Origin: Haloarcula pelagica
GTDB taxonomy: Archaea > Halobacteriota > Halobacteria > Halobacteriales > Haloarculaceae
Assembly (NCBI RefSeq): GCF_030127105.1
Contig: NZ_CP126162.1
Location: forward strand, 186,001 to 250,000
Length of the DNA: 64,000 nt
Direction of reading: 5' to 3'
Under the pieces are notes generated by a model, which did no database searches, was not told where the DNA came from, and saw nothing but the letters and a program-made list of their open reading frames with translations. Positions 8,470 to 16,433 of the stretch are shown here, one piece after another. The position numbers and the translations under genes were made by a program. Each line of letters starts with the position of its first letter. Position 1 is the stretch's first letter.

Positions 8470-9918
8470 TCAGTAGTTGAGGTAGACCGTCTTGGTGATG
8501 GTGTAGAAGTCTAGTCCCGCGTCGCCCTGTTCGCGGTAGGTCTCACTCGACGACGCCTTCATGCCGCCGAAGGGGACGTGGAGTTCGAGTCCGGTCGTCT
8601 TCTCGTTGGTTTTCACCACACCGGCCTCCGCCTCGTCGACGAAGCGGTGGGCCTTCCGGAGGTTCTCGGTCACGATGCTGGCCGAGAGCCCCTGCTCGAC
8701 GCCGTTGGCCACGTCCAGCGCCTCCTCGAAACCACTGACGGGAATAACCGACAGCACCGGGCCGAACACCTCTTCCTGGGCAATGCGCATCTCTGGGTCT
8801 ACGTCGCTAAAGACCGTCGGCTCGACGAAGTACCCGTCGTCGTAGTCGCCGCCGGTGAGCCGCGAGCCGCCGGTAGCGAGCTGTGCACCCTCCTCCCGGG
8901 CGATGTCGATGTACTCAAGCGTCCCGTCAAGTTCGGCCTGGGTGACCTGTGGCCCCATGTCGGGGTCTGTCAGCCCCGGCCCGACATCGAGCGACTCGGC
9001 GTACTCGACGATACCGGACACGAACTCGTCGTAGACCGACTCGTGGACGATCGCCCGCGAGCAGGCGGTACAGGCCTGACCGGTGACGCCGAAGGCGCCG
9101 GCGCCGACGATCTCGACGGCCTCGTCGATGTCGGCGTCCTCGGCGACCACCGTCGGGTTCTTCCCGCCCATCTCCAGTTGCACGCGCTTCTGGTCGTCGG
9201 CGGCGTCCTGATACACGATGTCGCCGACCGTCTCCGACCCGGTGAACGAGACGGCGTCGACGCGCTCGTCGGTAGAGAGTTCCCCGCCGACGACACTGCC
9301 CGATCCCGTGACGAAGTTGAGCACACCGTCGGGGAGTCCCGCGTCGTCGAGTGCCTCGACCAGTTTCGAGCCGGTGATCCCCGCGACCGTCGCGGGTTTG
9401 AGGACGACGGTGTTGCCCGCCGCAAGCGCCGGTGCGACCTTCCACGCGGGGATGGCGATGGGGTAGTTCCACGGCGTGATGGCCGCGACCACGCCGACCG
9501 GTTCCTCACGGACAGACAGCGTGGTATCGCGCGCGCTGCTCTCCTTGATCTCGCCACCGATGTCGGCCGCCTTGCCCGCGTAGTAGTGGAAGATATCGAT
9601 CGCACGCTGGACCTCACCAGCGGCCTCGGCCCGAGTCTTTCCCTCCTCGCTGACGAGGGTTTCGACCAGCGACTCCTTTCGTTCTGCCAGCAGGTCGCCC
9701 GTCTCGCGCAACACGGCACCGCGTTCCGGACCCGGCGTGGCCGCCCACTCGCTGGCTGCCTCGTCCGCAGCGGCGATCGCGCGCTGGGCGTCGGCGGCCG
9801 TCGACGACTGTACCTCCCCGATAGCCGCTGTCGTGTCCGCCGGATTGTAGTTCGTGTGAGTCTCCCCGCTCTCGGATTCTGTCCACTCTCCGTTAATGTA
9901 GTTCAGTGTTGTTGCCAT
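8470..9918 (-). CDS. xacF: Alpha-ketoglutarate semialdehyde dehydrogenase (XacF-like)
   Basis: NAD(P)+-dependent aldehyde dehydrogenase, 482 aa, predicted to oxidise alpha-ketoglutarate semialdehyde to 2-oxoglutarate, the last step of oxidative pentose degradation. Seen: cofactor-binding TPWNYPIAIPAWKVAPALA, the FTGSETVG turn, general-base Glu in QLEMGGKNP, and the catalytic Cys in GQACTACSRAIV. The C-terminal VKTNEKTTGLELHVPFGG stretch is typical of the ketoglutaric-semialdehyde subgroup. Length is normal for the family. ATG at 9916-9918 is preceded by no clear Shine-Dalgarno. The gene lies upstream of the FAH-family dehydratase on the same strand but is separated by 421 bases, so it is probably transcribed on its own. 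Confidence 0.82.
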   Translation of the reverse strand: MATTLNYINGEWTESESGETHTNYNPADTTAAIGEVQSSTAADAQRAIAAADEAASEWAATPGPERGAVLRETGDLLAERKESLVETLVSEEGKTRAEAAGEVQRAIDIFHYYAGKAADIGGEIKESSARDTTLSVREEPVGVVAAITPWNYPIAIPAWKVAPALAAGNTVVLKPATVAGITGSKLVEALDDAGLPDGVLNFVTGSGSVVGGELSTDERVDAVSFTGSETVGDIVYQDAADDQKRVQLEMGGKNPTVVAEDADIDEAVEIVGAGAFGVTGQACTACSRAIVHESVYDEFVSGIVEYAESLDVGPGLTDPDMGPQVTQAELDGTLEYIDIAREEGAQLATGGSRLTGGDYDDGYFVEPTVFSDVDPEMRIAQEEVFGPVLSVIPVSGFEEALDVANGVEQGLSASIVTENLRKAHRFVDEAEAGVVKTNEKTTGLELHVPFGGMKASSSETYREQGDAGLDFYTITKTVYLNY

Positions 9919-10033
9919 CCCGCGAAAGACGGTCTGCCACCCTTACATCTCTTTCGGTGAACCGCCACAGCGGCGTCTGCTAGCTCTGACGGCTGTCGCC
10001 GCTCGGCGAACGATTTCGACGATTGTCTTACAA

Positions 10034-10044
10034 AAATATATGTA
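10034..10044 (+). promoter_or_regulatory. TATA-like element of the zinc-ribbon gene
   Basis: AAATATATGT lies about 25-34 bases before the ATG at 10068, the expected archaeal TATA position for a leaderless transcript. The AT-rich stretch 10025-10062 contrasts with the GC-rich flanks. Confidence 0.45.
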
Positions 10045-10067
10045 TTGTCGAAATATATGATCTCGTG

Positions 10068-10175
10068 ATGCGGTGCCCAAACTGTGACGCCACCATGTCA
10101 GTCGCAACAGTGTACAACAATTTCGAGTTCTCGTGTGAGGAGTGTGGTCAGTACTATCCGAAAGGATCAGATTGA
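10068..10175 (+). CDS. Tiny zinc-ribbon protein (35 aa)
   Basis: A 35-codon gene. It reads MRCPNCDATMSVATVYNN, then FEFSCEECGQYYPKGSD, with two CxxC knuckles (CPNC and CEEC) about 20 residues apart. That spacing and the short aromatic-rich linker match a single zinc ribbon. Haloarchaea encode many such one-domain zinc-finger microproteins, some reported to affect stress or swarming phenotypes. The start is supported by a TATA-like element 25-34 bases upstream; there is no Shine-Dalgarno. It lies divergent to the semialdehyde dehydrogenase gene and convergent towards the pirin gene. No specific function can be assigned. Coding status is supported by the paired cysteine motifs rather than length. 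Confidence 0.7.
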   Translation: MRCPNCDATMSVATVYNNFEFSCEECGQYYPKGSD

Positions 10176-10408
10176 CGCTGTATCGAGCGAGAGCTGTCGG
10201 CTACTCACACCAGTAGGGACGAATTTGTGAGTGGATTCCCGGTACGAGTTTCGGTTTTCGGTGTCTACATCTCGAACACGGCTATCGTCTACACTTCTTC
10301 GCAGATTTGGATTCGATATTCCCTGTAGAAAATTCTTTTTCGAGGGTTTGCGTCGGCTTTCGGCCCAAGAGCGGGTATTCGACGTTCGGTGTGCGGTTCC
10401 TGAGTGGC

Positions 10409-11173
10409 TCAGCGACCGATCGTCCCCTGGCGCGTGACCGGGGCGTCGGGGTCGATACCGAACGCGACGACGGTCGCGGCCTCGGTTGCGGTGACGGTTA
10501 CGTCGCGACCGTCGGTCACGACTGCGCTCTCGGTGTACCCGACGGACTCGTCGCCGATGGCGACCGCTCCGTCGAAGACGTACAGGTAAGTGTGCCAGCC
10601 CGACCGAGAGGGGAGCGTGACCGTCGCACCGGCGTCGAGTCGGCAGTCGTAGCACTCGACAGCGTTACGAACGGTCAGCGGAGCGTCGGTCCCCTCGGGG
10701 CCGAACAGCTGGCGCCACTCGTTCGCGGCGGGGTCGGGGATCGGCTCGTGCTGGATGTCCGGTTCGAGGCCGAGGCTGTCCGGGCGGACGAAGATCTGGA
10801 GCATCCGCAACGGTGGATCGTCCGCGAGCGTCTCCTCGGCGTGCCAGAAGCCGCTGCCGGCGTTCATCACCAGCAGGTGGTCGGAGTCGGTGACCAACTC
10901 GTTGCCCTGGCGATCGTCGTGGCGCATCACACCGTCGGGCACCCACGAGACGATCTCCTCGTTGCGGTGCTGGTGCATCCGGATCAGTGTCCCCGGATCC
11001 ATGAACGACTCGACGACAGTCGCCAGCGGTCCGTAGCCGTGATCCTCGTGGTTGGGGACCGCTCGGCCGGGAAAGTTGAAGTGGATCCGAAACCCCCCCT
11101 GATCGTGCGAAATATCCGTCCGGGGGGCCGTGTAGACGTGTGGTTCGGTCTGTTCGGAAAGCGAATCGTCCAT
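10409..11173 (-). CDS. Pirin-family cupin protein
   Basis: Bicupin of the pirin family, 254 aa from the chosen ATG (11171-11173); a longer reading frame upstream is possible but its extension lacks family similarity. Seen in the N-terminal cupin: HYG-type context GRAVPNHEDHGYGPLATV, then the iron-site motif MHQHRNEEIVSWVPDGVMRH and MNAGSGFWHAEE, which supply His/His/His/Glu ligands. The second cupin includes WHTYLYVFDGAVAIG. Pirins bind iron and some have quercetin dioxygenase activity; others act as regulators. The gene stands alone, convergent with the zinc-ribbon gene, and nothing nearby gives a substrate. Confidence 0.82.
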   Translation of the reverse strand: MDDSLSEQTEPHVYTAPRTDISHDQGGFRIHFNFPGRAVPNHEDHGYGPLATVVESFMDPGTLIRMHQHRNEEIVSWVPDGVMRHDDRQGNELVTDSDHLLVMNAGSGFWHAEETLADDPPLRMLQIFVRPDSLGLEPDIQHEPIPDPAANEWRQLFGPEGTDAPLTVRNAVECYDCRLDAGATVTLPSRSGWHTYLYVFDGAVAIGDESVGYTESAVVTDGRDVTVTATEAATVVAFGIDPDAPVTRQGTIGR

Positions 11174-12122
11174 CGGCTCTCCGCTAGTCGCTTCGTCGCT
11201 ATAGGGGTTGTGCGATCGAGATAGGAGCGGTGCGGGCGAGCGCAGACCGTCGATCCCGTGCGACGGGTAGGTCACGACACACCCCTATCGAACTGTTCGC
11301 GTTCACTGTCACCCCCGAAAAACAGTAGCTAGCGACCCGTTCGAGTACGGTTTCGGTCGCGGGCTGGGTTCCTGCGAATCGATACGCGGGCGGCAAGCAC
11401 GGCTCATAACGGTCGCCGGCCCCATCGCCCCGGTCGATAGGGCCAGTCCCCGTGTGCCTCTGACAGCACTGCCAGGCAGAACACGGTGCCCTGCTCTGGC
11501 AGGTGCCTCTACGCGGCCCAGCGTAGATGTAATTGCTGCATCACGTCCTCGATCGAACACCGGTCCGAGAGACGGTAAGAAGGGGCTGCTTCGAGTCCAG
11601 TCACGACTGAGAGACACTCGGAAACCGGAGATGGAGTCGCCGAACCACGGGCACGCCATGCTACCGTCGCGCCCGTGGCCGGCGCTGAAACGGGTGGTCA
11701 GTCGGGCCCCGGCGGGTGCGCACAGGGGATGGGAGGGGACTGCGGAGCGGGAACCGGGACCCATCACTGTGGTGTGACCAGTTTCGGTATAAGTTTTCTG
11801 GACCGCCAGACAGCGGTCCGGCGGGAGACGACTGTGTGCGTAGTCGCGGCGATGTTGCCGGTTATATTTATCTTCCGCCTCTCTGCACAGATCACCGTGG
11901 GGTCGGCGACCACTTCTGGGAGGTATTCGCCAAAATAGTGTCACGAGTATCCATCGAAAATCAGATATCGAAAATCTACGTTCATATTTACGCTCACTAG
12001 ACTTTTTCAAGAGTTTTTGAGTTTATATTTCTCGGACCTCGCTCTCCCATCTACAGGGTCTGTCACCGACACGTGACTCACGTGAATACTGCCGTCGGAG
12101 ACTGCCCGCCGGTACGCAGTGG
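11174..12122. other. 949-base region without a supported gene
   Basis: Holds the pirin promoter side, a strong hairpin at 11469-11502, and a low-GC stretch at roughly 11790-12045 with TTATATTTATC and several T-runs. Open frames here (for example 11309-12010 minus) have no domain features and an unusual Arg/Ser-rich composition. This could be a decayed mobile element or house an uncalled RNA. Confidence 0.4.
11469..11502. ncRNA. Stem-loop, possible RNA structure
   Basis: CTGCCAGGCAG (11469-11479), an 11-base loop, then CTGCTCTGGCAG (11491-11502). The arms pair over 11 base pairs with one bulged T. No T-run follows, so it is not a typical terminator. It could be part of a small RNA or a relic of a mobile-element end. 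Confidence 0.25.
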
Positions 12123-12968
12123 TCAGTCTCTGGCGACGACGGGGTTGGTCAGCGTCCCGATGCCGTCGATCTCTACGTCGACGGTGTCGCCGGGTTCGAG
12201 CAGTTCCGGCGGGTCACGGAAGATGCCGACCCCACCGGGCGTGCCCGTCGAGATGACATCCCCGGGCCGCAGCGTCGTGATACCGCTGATGTAGGAGACG
12301 ACTTCTTCGACGCCGAAGATGAACTCCTCGGTGTTCGAGGCCTGCATCGTCTCGCCGTTGACCCGACACGCTACGTCCAGATTCCCCGGGTCGAGTCGGT
12401 CGTCCGGCACCAGCGTCGGCCCCATCGGTGCGAAGGTGTCGTAGCTCTTGCCCCGGAAGAACTGTCCGTCGTCGAACTGCGCGTCACGTCCGCTCACGTC
12501 GTTGATCGCCGTGTAGCCCGCGACGTACTCGCGCGCCTCCTCGGTCGAGACATCCTTCGCCGTCCGGCCGATAACCACGCCGAGTTCGACCTCGAAGTCC
12601 ACTTCGTCGAGTTCTTCGGGGTGGACGATGGGATCGCCGGGATTGGTGACCGCAGTGGCGGACTTGCCGAACAGCAGCGGCCGCTCGGGGATGTCTTCGT
12701 CCTGTTCTTCGGCGTGGTCGTGGTAGTTCAGCCCGACACAGATGATCTTGCCCGGCCGGGGAACCGGCGCGAGCAGTTTCGCGTCCGCGACGGGGACGGC
12801 GTGGTCGGCCATCGCGTCGACAGCGTCCTCGACGACCCGGAGGAATCCAGGATCGGTGAGCTGTTGGTACGTCACGTCCTCTCTGAGCCCCGACAGCGGG
12901 ACGATCTCCTCGTCACGGCGGACGCCCCACTCCGGGCCGCTACCGGTGGTGTATCGAACGAACTGCAT
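12123..12968 (-). CDS. FAH-family hydrolase, likely 2,4-diketo-3-deoxy-L-rhamnonate hydrolase
   Basis: Fumarylacetoacetate hydrolase-family protein of 281 aa, shorter than the XacE-like paralogue and closer to the ureidoglycolate-lyase/diketo-acid hydrolase branch. Seen: PGKIICVGLNYHDHAEE, metal ligands in DFEVELGVVIG, INDVSGRDAQF, RGKSYDTFAPMGP, and the DVISTGTPGGVG motif near the C-terminus. In the diketo-hydrolase pathway this enzyme splits 2,4-diketo-3-deoxy-L-rhamnonate into pyruvate and L-lactate. That role is inferred from the rhamnonate dehydratase, rhamnose mutarotase and lactate-oxidation genes in the next 18 kb. It lies just downstream of the IclR gene, 49 bases apart, and may share its transcript. 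Confidence 0.72.
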   Translation of the reverse strand: MQFVRYTTGSGPEWGVRRDEEIVPLSGLREDVTYQQLTDPGFLRVVEDAVDAMADHAVPVADAKLLAPVPRPGKIICVGLNYHDHAEEQDEDIPERPLLFGKSATAVTNPGDPIVHPEELDEVDFEVELGVVIGRTAKDVSTEEAREYVAGYTAINDVSGRDAQFDDGQFFRGKSYDTFAPMGPTLVPDDRLDPGNLDVACRVNGETMQASNTEEFIFGVEEVVSYISGITTLRPGDVISTGTPGGVGIFRDPPELLEPGDTVDVEIDGIGTLTNPVVARD

Positions 12969-13017
12969 CGACGTGTACTGCCGATCCCTCGAACCTAACT
13001 GTTGTGATTCCAGCCAG

Positions 13018-13776
13018 CTACGAATACGTCAGGTTCACTTCGATGACGTTCGCGCTGCGTAAGATCTGGGAGGGGATCTCGTCGGTAAAGCGGTCCTCCT
13101 GCATCCGGCTTTTCGGTCCGGAGACGCTCACGGCGGCGATCGCACGGTCGTTCTGGTCCATGATCGGGGCCGCGACACACCGCATCCCCTTGACTCGCTC
13201 CTCGTCGTCGTACGCGTACCCTCGCTCTCGGACCTGTTCGAGTGTCTCGTACAGGTCGGCCTCGTCGGTGATCGTCTCGGCCGTGACCGCCGGGAGTCCG
13301 TGTCGGTCGACGATCGCCTCGACTTCGGCTCGGGGGCGAAACGCCATGATCGTCTTGCCGAGCGCCGTAGTCTGGAGTGGAACCCGCATCCCCGCGTGGG
13401 TGTCCAGTTGGACCGCATCGGGCCCGCGTACCCGGTAGAGGAACACACCGAGTCCGTGTTCTTCTATCATCAGATTCGAGTGCTCGCCGGTTTTCTCTGC
13501 CAGTTCCTCCACCTCCGGACGGGCGATCTTGAACACCTTCTTTCGGGACCGAGCCTGGTCACCCAACTGCAGGAACCGAGTGCTCACGTGGTACTGATCC
13601 CCCTCCTTGACCAGATACTGCTCGTGTTCCAGCGTCCGGAGGTGGTCGTGGACAGTGCTGGTGGGTTTGTCCAGAGCGTCCGCTACCTCCGAGACACCGG
13701 CACCGTCGCGCTCGCGAAGTGTCTCGACGATCTCCAGCGAGACTTTCGCCGCTTTGACCGGGACATCTGTGCTCAT
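13018..13776 (-). CDS. IclR-family transcriptional regulator (module 12-31 kb)
   Basis: Helix-turn-helix regulator of 252 aa. The N-terminal winged helix reads VKAAKVSLEIVETLRERDG, then GVSEVADALDKPTSTVHDHL. The effector domain includes ARPEVEELAEKTGEHSNLMI, THAGMRVPLQTTALGKTIMA and the C-terminal MRCVAAPIMDQNDRAIAAVS. ATG at 13774-13776 (MSTDVPVK) fits a TATA-like TTTTGTA 22-28 bases upstream. A 17-base palindrome (13809-13825) sits directly upstream of that TATA element, suggesting autoregulation. Related sites occur in front of the importer and dehydrogenase genes farther on, so it is the best candidate for regulator of the rhamnose-type module. Whether it activates or represses cannot be read from sequence. 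Confidence 0.82.
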   Translation of the reverse strand: MSTDVPVKAAKVSLEIVETLRERDGAGVSEVADALDKPTSTVHDHLRTLEHEQYLVKEGDQYHVSTRFLQLGDQARSRKKVFKIARPEVEELAEKTGEHSNLMIEEHGLGVFLYRVRGPDAVQLDTHAGMRVPLQTTALGKTIMAFRPRAEVEAIVDRHGLPAVTAETITDEADLYETLEQVRERGYAYDDEERVKGMRCVAAPIMDQNDRAIAAVSVSGPKSRMQEDRFTDEIPSQILRSANVIEVNLTYS

Positions 13777-13808
13777 ACCACATGTCTCGAACGCTTCTAC
13801 AAAACCTT

Positions 13809-13825
13809 TTCCGCTACTACCGGAA
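13809..13825. promoter_or_regulatory. 17-base palindrome upstream of the iclR gene, candidate operator
   Basis: TTCCG-CTACTAC-CGGAA on the plus strand (TTCCGGTAGTAGCGGAA on the minus strand), placed directly upstream of the TATA-like element of the IclR gene. Related full palindromes are at 27179-27195 and 27342-27358, and half-sites WTCCGGTA at 22172-22179 and 30346-30353. Confidence 0.5.
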
Positions 13826-14083
13826 GCAGTCCGGGTATATCGTACTAGTGGACTCGATTCCAGCGTCCGACGCGCTCTACGCTCCGGCAGACCAAACTGC
13901 AGCGATCGAGAGAGACGGGCCGGTGCCCGATGGGTGACTGGGCCTGCGGGGCCCGCCAGAACCGGAACGGCGAGAGAGCGGTTCACCCGGACACTGGGTG
14001 TGCTTCCACCTCGACGGGGACGGTGACACGGCGTCAACCCGGATCCTCCCCGCGCTCGACGAGGATCGCTGACCGAAGCGTCG
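13826..14083. other. 258-base gap with no supported gene
   Basis: Lies upstream of the IclR gene and downstream of the oxidoreductase gene. Apart from the promoter elements next to 13825 I see nothing in it; the reading frames are Arg/Pro/Gly rich and lack features. Confidence 0.4.
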
Positions 14084-15115
14084 TCACCGGAACTCCGGCA
14101 TGACCTCGTCGGCGAACAGTTCCATCCCCTCGGTGTCCGGGAAGTCGATGAACCAACACTGGAACTTGGTGACGCCGGCCTCGATCCGCGCTTCGATTGC
14201 CTCCGCACACTCTTCGGGCGTTCCCATGACGAAGTACTCGCGGGCGTCCTCCTCGGTCCGTATCGGCGCCTGGTCCTGATACTCCGCCTCGAACTGGATC
14301 GGTGTCATCAGGTCGACGAGGCGGTCGAACTTCTCTTCGTCGCGGGTACAGATGACGTGACCGTCCCAGGAGTATTCGATGTCGGCGGGGTCACGCCCGA
14401 CGGTCTCACAGTGGTCTTCGATGACGCCGATCTTGTGTTCCAGCGTCTCGACATCGCCGTTGAACACGTCCGTGTTCCAGCCATCCGCGTGTTTCGCGAC
14501 CAGTTTCAGCGTCACCTGCTCGCCCTGCCCGCCGACCAGAATCTCGGGATGTGGGTCCTGAACGGGTGTCGGCGCACAGGCGGCGTCCTCGATCTGGTAG
14601 TGGTCGCCGTCGAAACTCGCGCCGTCGCCGCCGGCGTCCCACATCCGTTTCATCAGCCGGATCGACTCGTCCAGCCGCATCAGCCGCTCGAACCCGTCGC
14701 GGTACTCCCAGCCGTAGGCGTCGTACTCCGGTTCGTGCCAGCCCGCACCGAGGCCCAGTTCGAGCCGCCCTTCGGAGATTACGTCCAGCGTGGCCGCCAT
14801 CTTCGCGACCAGCGCGGGGTTACGGTAGTCGTTACAGAGCACGAGTGAGCCGATGTTCATCTCGTCGGTGAAGCCGGCCATCGCCGACAGGAGCGTCCAG
14901 CACTCGTACTCCGCGCGGTCCCGGCCCAGCATCAGGTGGTCGGGCGCCCACGCGGCGTCGAAGCCCAGTTCCTCGGCTTTCTCGATACCGCGACGGGTCG
15001 TCTCCCAGTCCAGCGCCTCGTATTCGGGCGTGTCTCGGTGAACCGGCTCGTCGTCGCCAGCGTCGGGCGCACCCGCGAAGACGGGAACGTTGTACTCGAA
15101 TTTGATGTCCGTCAT
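14084..15115 (-). CDS. LLM-class flavin/F420-dependent oxidoreductase
   Basis: Luciferase-like monooxygenase family protein, 343 aa, predicted TIM barrel using FMN or coenzyme F420 (haloarchaea make F420). Seen: EKAEELGFDAAWAPDHLML, ECWTLLSAMAGFTDEMNIGS, a MAATLDVISEGRLELGLGAG segment typical of the family, and PHPEILVGGQGEQVTLKLVA. The ATG (15113-15115) lies two bases after the stop of the rhamnonate dehydratase gene, so both are one transcript. No such enzyme belongs to the known rhamnose pathway; it could oxidise an aldehyde or sugar-acid intermediate. The substrate is unknown. Confidence 0.78.
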   Translation of the reverse strand: MTDIKFEYNVPVFAGAPDAGDDEPVHRDTPEYEALDWETTRRGIEKAEELGFDAAWAPDHLMLGRDRAEYECWTLLSAMAGFTDEMNIGSLVLCNDYRNPALVAKMAATLDVISEGRLELGLGAGWHEPEYDAYGWEYRDGFERLMRLDESIRLMKRMWDAGGDGASFDGDHYQIEDAACAPTPVQDPHPEILVGGQGEQVTLKLVAKHADGWNTDVFNGDVETLEHKIGVIEDHCETVGRDPADIEYSWDGHVICTRDEEKFDRLVDLMTPIQFEAEYQDQAPIRTEEDAREYFVMGTPEECAEAIEARIEAGVTKFQCWFIDFPDTEGMELFADEVMPEFR

Positions 15116-15117
15116 CG

Positions 15118-16323
15118 TTACTCGATCGCGAAGTGGTCCAGCGCCTCGTGGTTCAGTTGCGTGCTGACACCGGGGTCGTCGGGCAGCGGGATCGACCCGT
15201 CCTCGGGCGAGGGCGGATTCTGGAAGATGGCGTCGGCGTACGTCGACTCCTGTTGCTCCTGTCGCTCCTGGAACCACTCGGGCGTCGGGAAGTACTCGGC
15301 CATCGGCATGTTGGTGTGGCCCGCGATGGCGTGGAGCGTCGGGTTCGTCCCGGCGTGGGGGATCACCGGCACGTCGTGGACCTCGGCCATGTCCGCGACC
15401 TTCCGGAGTTCCGTGATCCCGCCGACCCGGCCCACGTCGGGCTGGAGGATATCGACGGCGTCGCGTTCGAGCAGTTCCTCGTGGCCCCAACGGGTGAACT
15501 CGTGTTCGCCGCCGGAGATGGGCATCGGCGCGGCCTCCCGGACCTCGGCGTAGCCGTCGATGTCGTCGGCGATGACCGGCTCCTCGACCCAGGCCATGTC
15601 GTACTTCCCGAGGCGCTGGGTCATCTCCTTAGCATACTTCACCGACCAGCCCATGTATGCGTCGCCCGCGATGTCGATCTCGTGGCCGACGGCATCACGC
15701 ACTGTGGCGACGATCTCCTCGTTTTTCTCCATGCCCGACCGGCCGTCCTCGGGGCCGTGGAGGAAGCGGAGTTTCATCGCGTCGAACCCTGCTTCGGCGT
15801 ACTGGATGGCCTCGCGCTCTAACTTGTCCATGTCGACGGGGTGGAGGTTCGACGCGTAGGCCGGGATCTCGTCTTTGGTGGGGCCGCCCAGTAGCTCGTA
15901 GACGGGCTTGCCGGCCTCCTTGCCGGCGATGTCCCACAGCGCCTGGTCGACAGCGCTGATCGCCATGACGGCGACGCCCTTGCGGCCGAAGGGCAGGGTC
16001 GCGCGGTACATCTGCTCCCAGAGGTGCTCACGGCGCATCGGGTCTTCGCCGACGACGAGTTTCGAGAGGGTCTCCTCGACGACGGTGGCGATGGCGCCAC
16101 TGCCCCAGTTGCCGACGCCGACGCCGGTGATGCCCGCGTCGGTCTCGACTTCGACGACGACATCCCCGACCGGCCCCATCCACTTCCGGCGGGCCTGTGG
16201 GTTCTCGCCGTCGACGTTCCTGTACTCCTCGTACTTCGACATGATCGTGACGAGGGGGAACTCGATGAACTCGCCCCAGGACTCGTTGCTGACTTTCGTG
16301 GCTGAAACGCCTGTAATCTCCAT
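15118..16323 (-). CDS. L-rhamnonate dehydratase-like enolase-superfamily enzyme
   Basis: Mandelate racemase-family acid-sugar dehydratase, 401 aa, predicted to convert L-rhamnonate (possibly L-mannonate or L-lyxonate) to the 2-keto-3-deoxy acid. Features characteristic of the rhamnonate subgroup: KWMGPVGDVVVEVET, FGRKGVAVMAISAVDQALWD, and the metal ligands in DIAGDAYMGW (Asp), DMAWVEEPV (Glu) and SGGEHEFTRWG (Glu). DILQPDVGRVGG and the His of VPVIPHAGTNPTLH complete the active site. First gene of a two-gene unit with the LLM oxidoreductase. ATG at 16321-16323; an ACTTTAGCC TATA-like element lies about 40 bases upstream. Confidence 0.82.
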   Translation of the reverse strand: MEITGVSATKVSNESWGEFIEFPLVTIMSKYEEYRNVDGENPQARRKWMGPVGDVVVEVETDAGITGVGVGNWGSGAIATVVEETLSKLVVGEDPMRREHLWEQMYRATLPFGRKGVAVMAISAVDQALWDIAGKEAGKPVYELLGGPTKDEIPAYASNLHPVDMDKLEREAIQYAEAGFDAMKLRFLHGPEDGRSGMEKNEEIVATVRDAVGHEIDIAGDAYMGWSVKYAKEMTQRLGKYDMAWVEEPVIADDIDGYAEVREAAPMPISGGEHEFTRWGHEELLERDAVDILQPDVGRVGGITELRKVADMAEVHDVPVIPHAGTNPTLHAIAGHTNMPMAEYFPTPEWFQERQEQQESTYADAIFQNPPSPEDGSIPLPDDPGVSTQLNHEALDHFAIE

Positions 16324-16433
16324 CGTACGCTAGTACGACCGTGCGATGTGGCTAAAGTCTTTCTGTCAGAGCTGACCGATCGAATGAAAGAGTTGCCACT
16401 GTTCGTCCGCGTTCGCCACTGCCGGTGTCGTGG

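Noticed and set aside
11309-12010. 233-codon minus-strand frame in the gene-free region
   Set aside because: Arg/Ser/Pro-rich, mixed base composition, no motif, no promoter or ribosome-binding site; likely chance.
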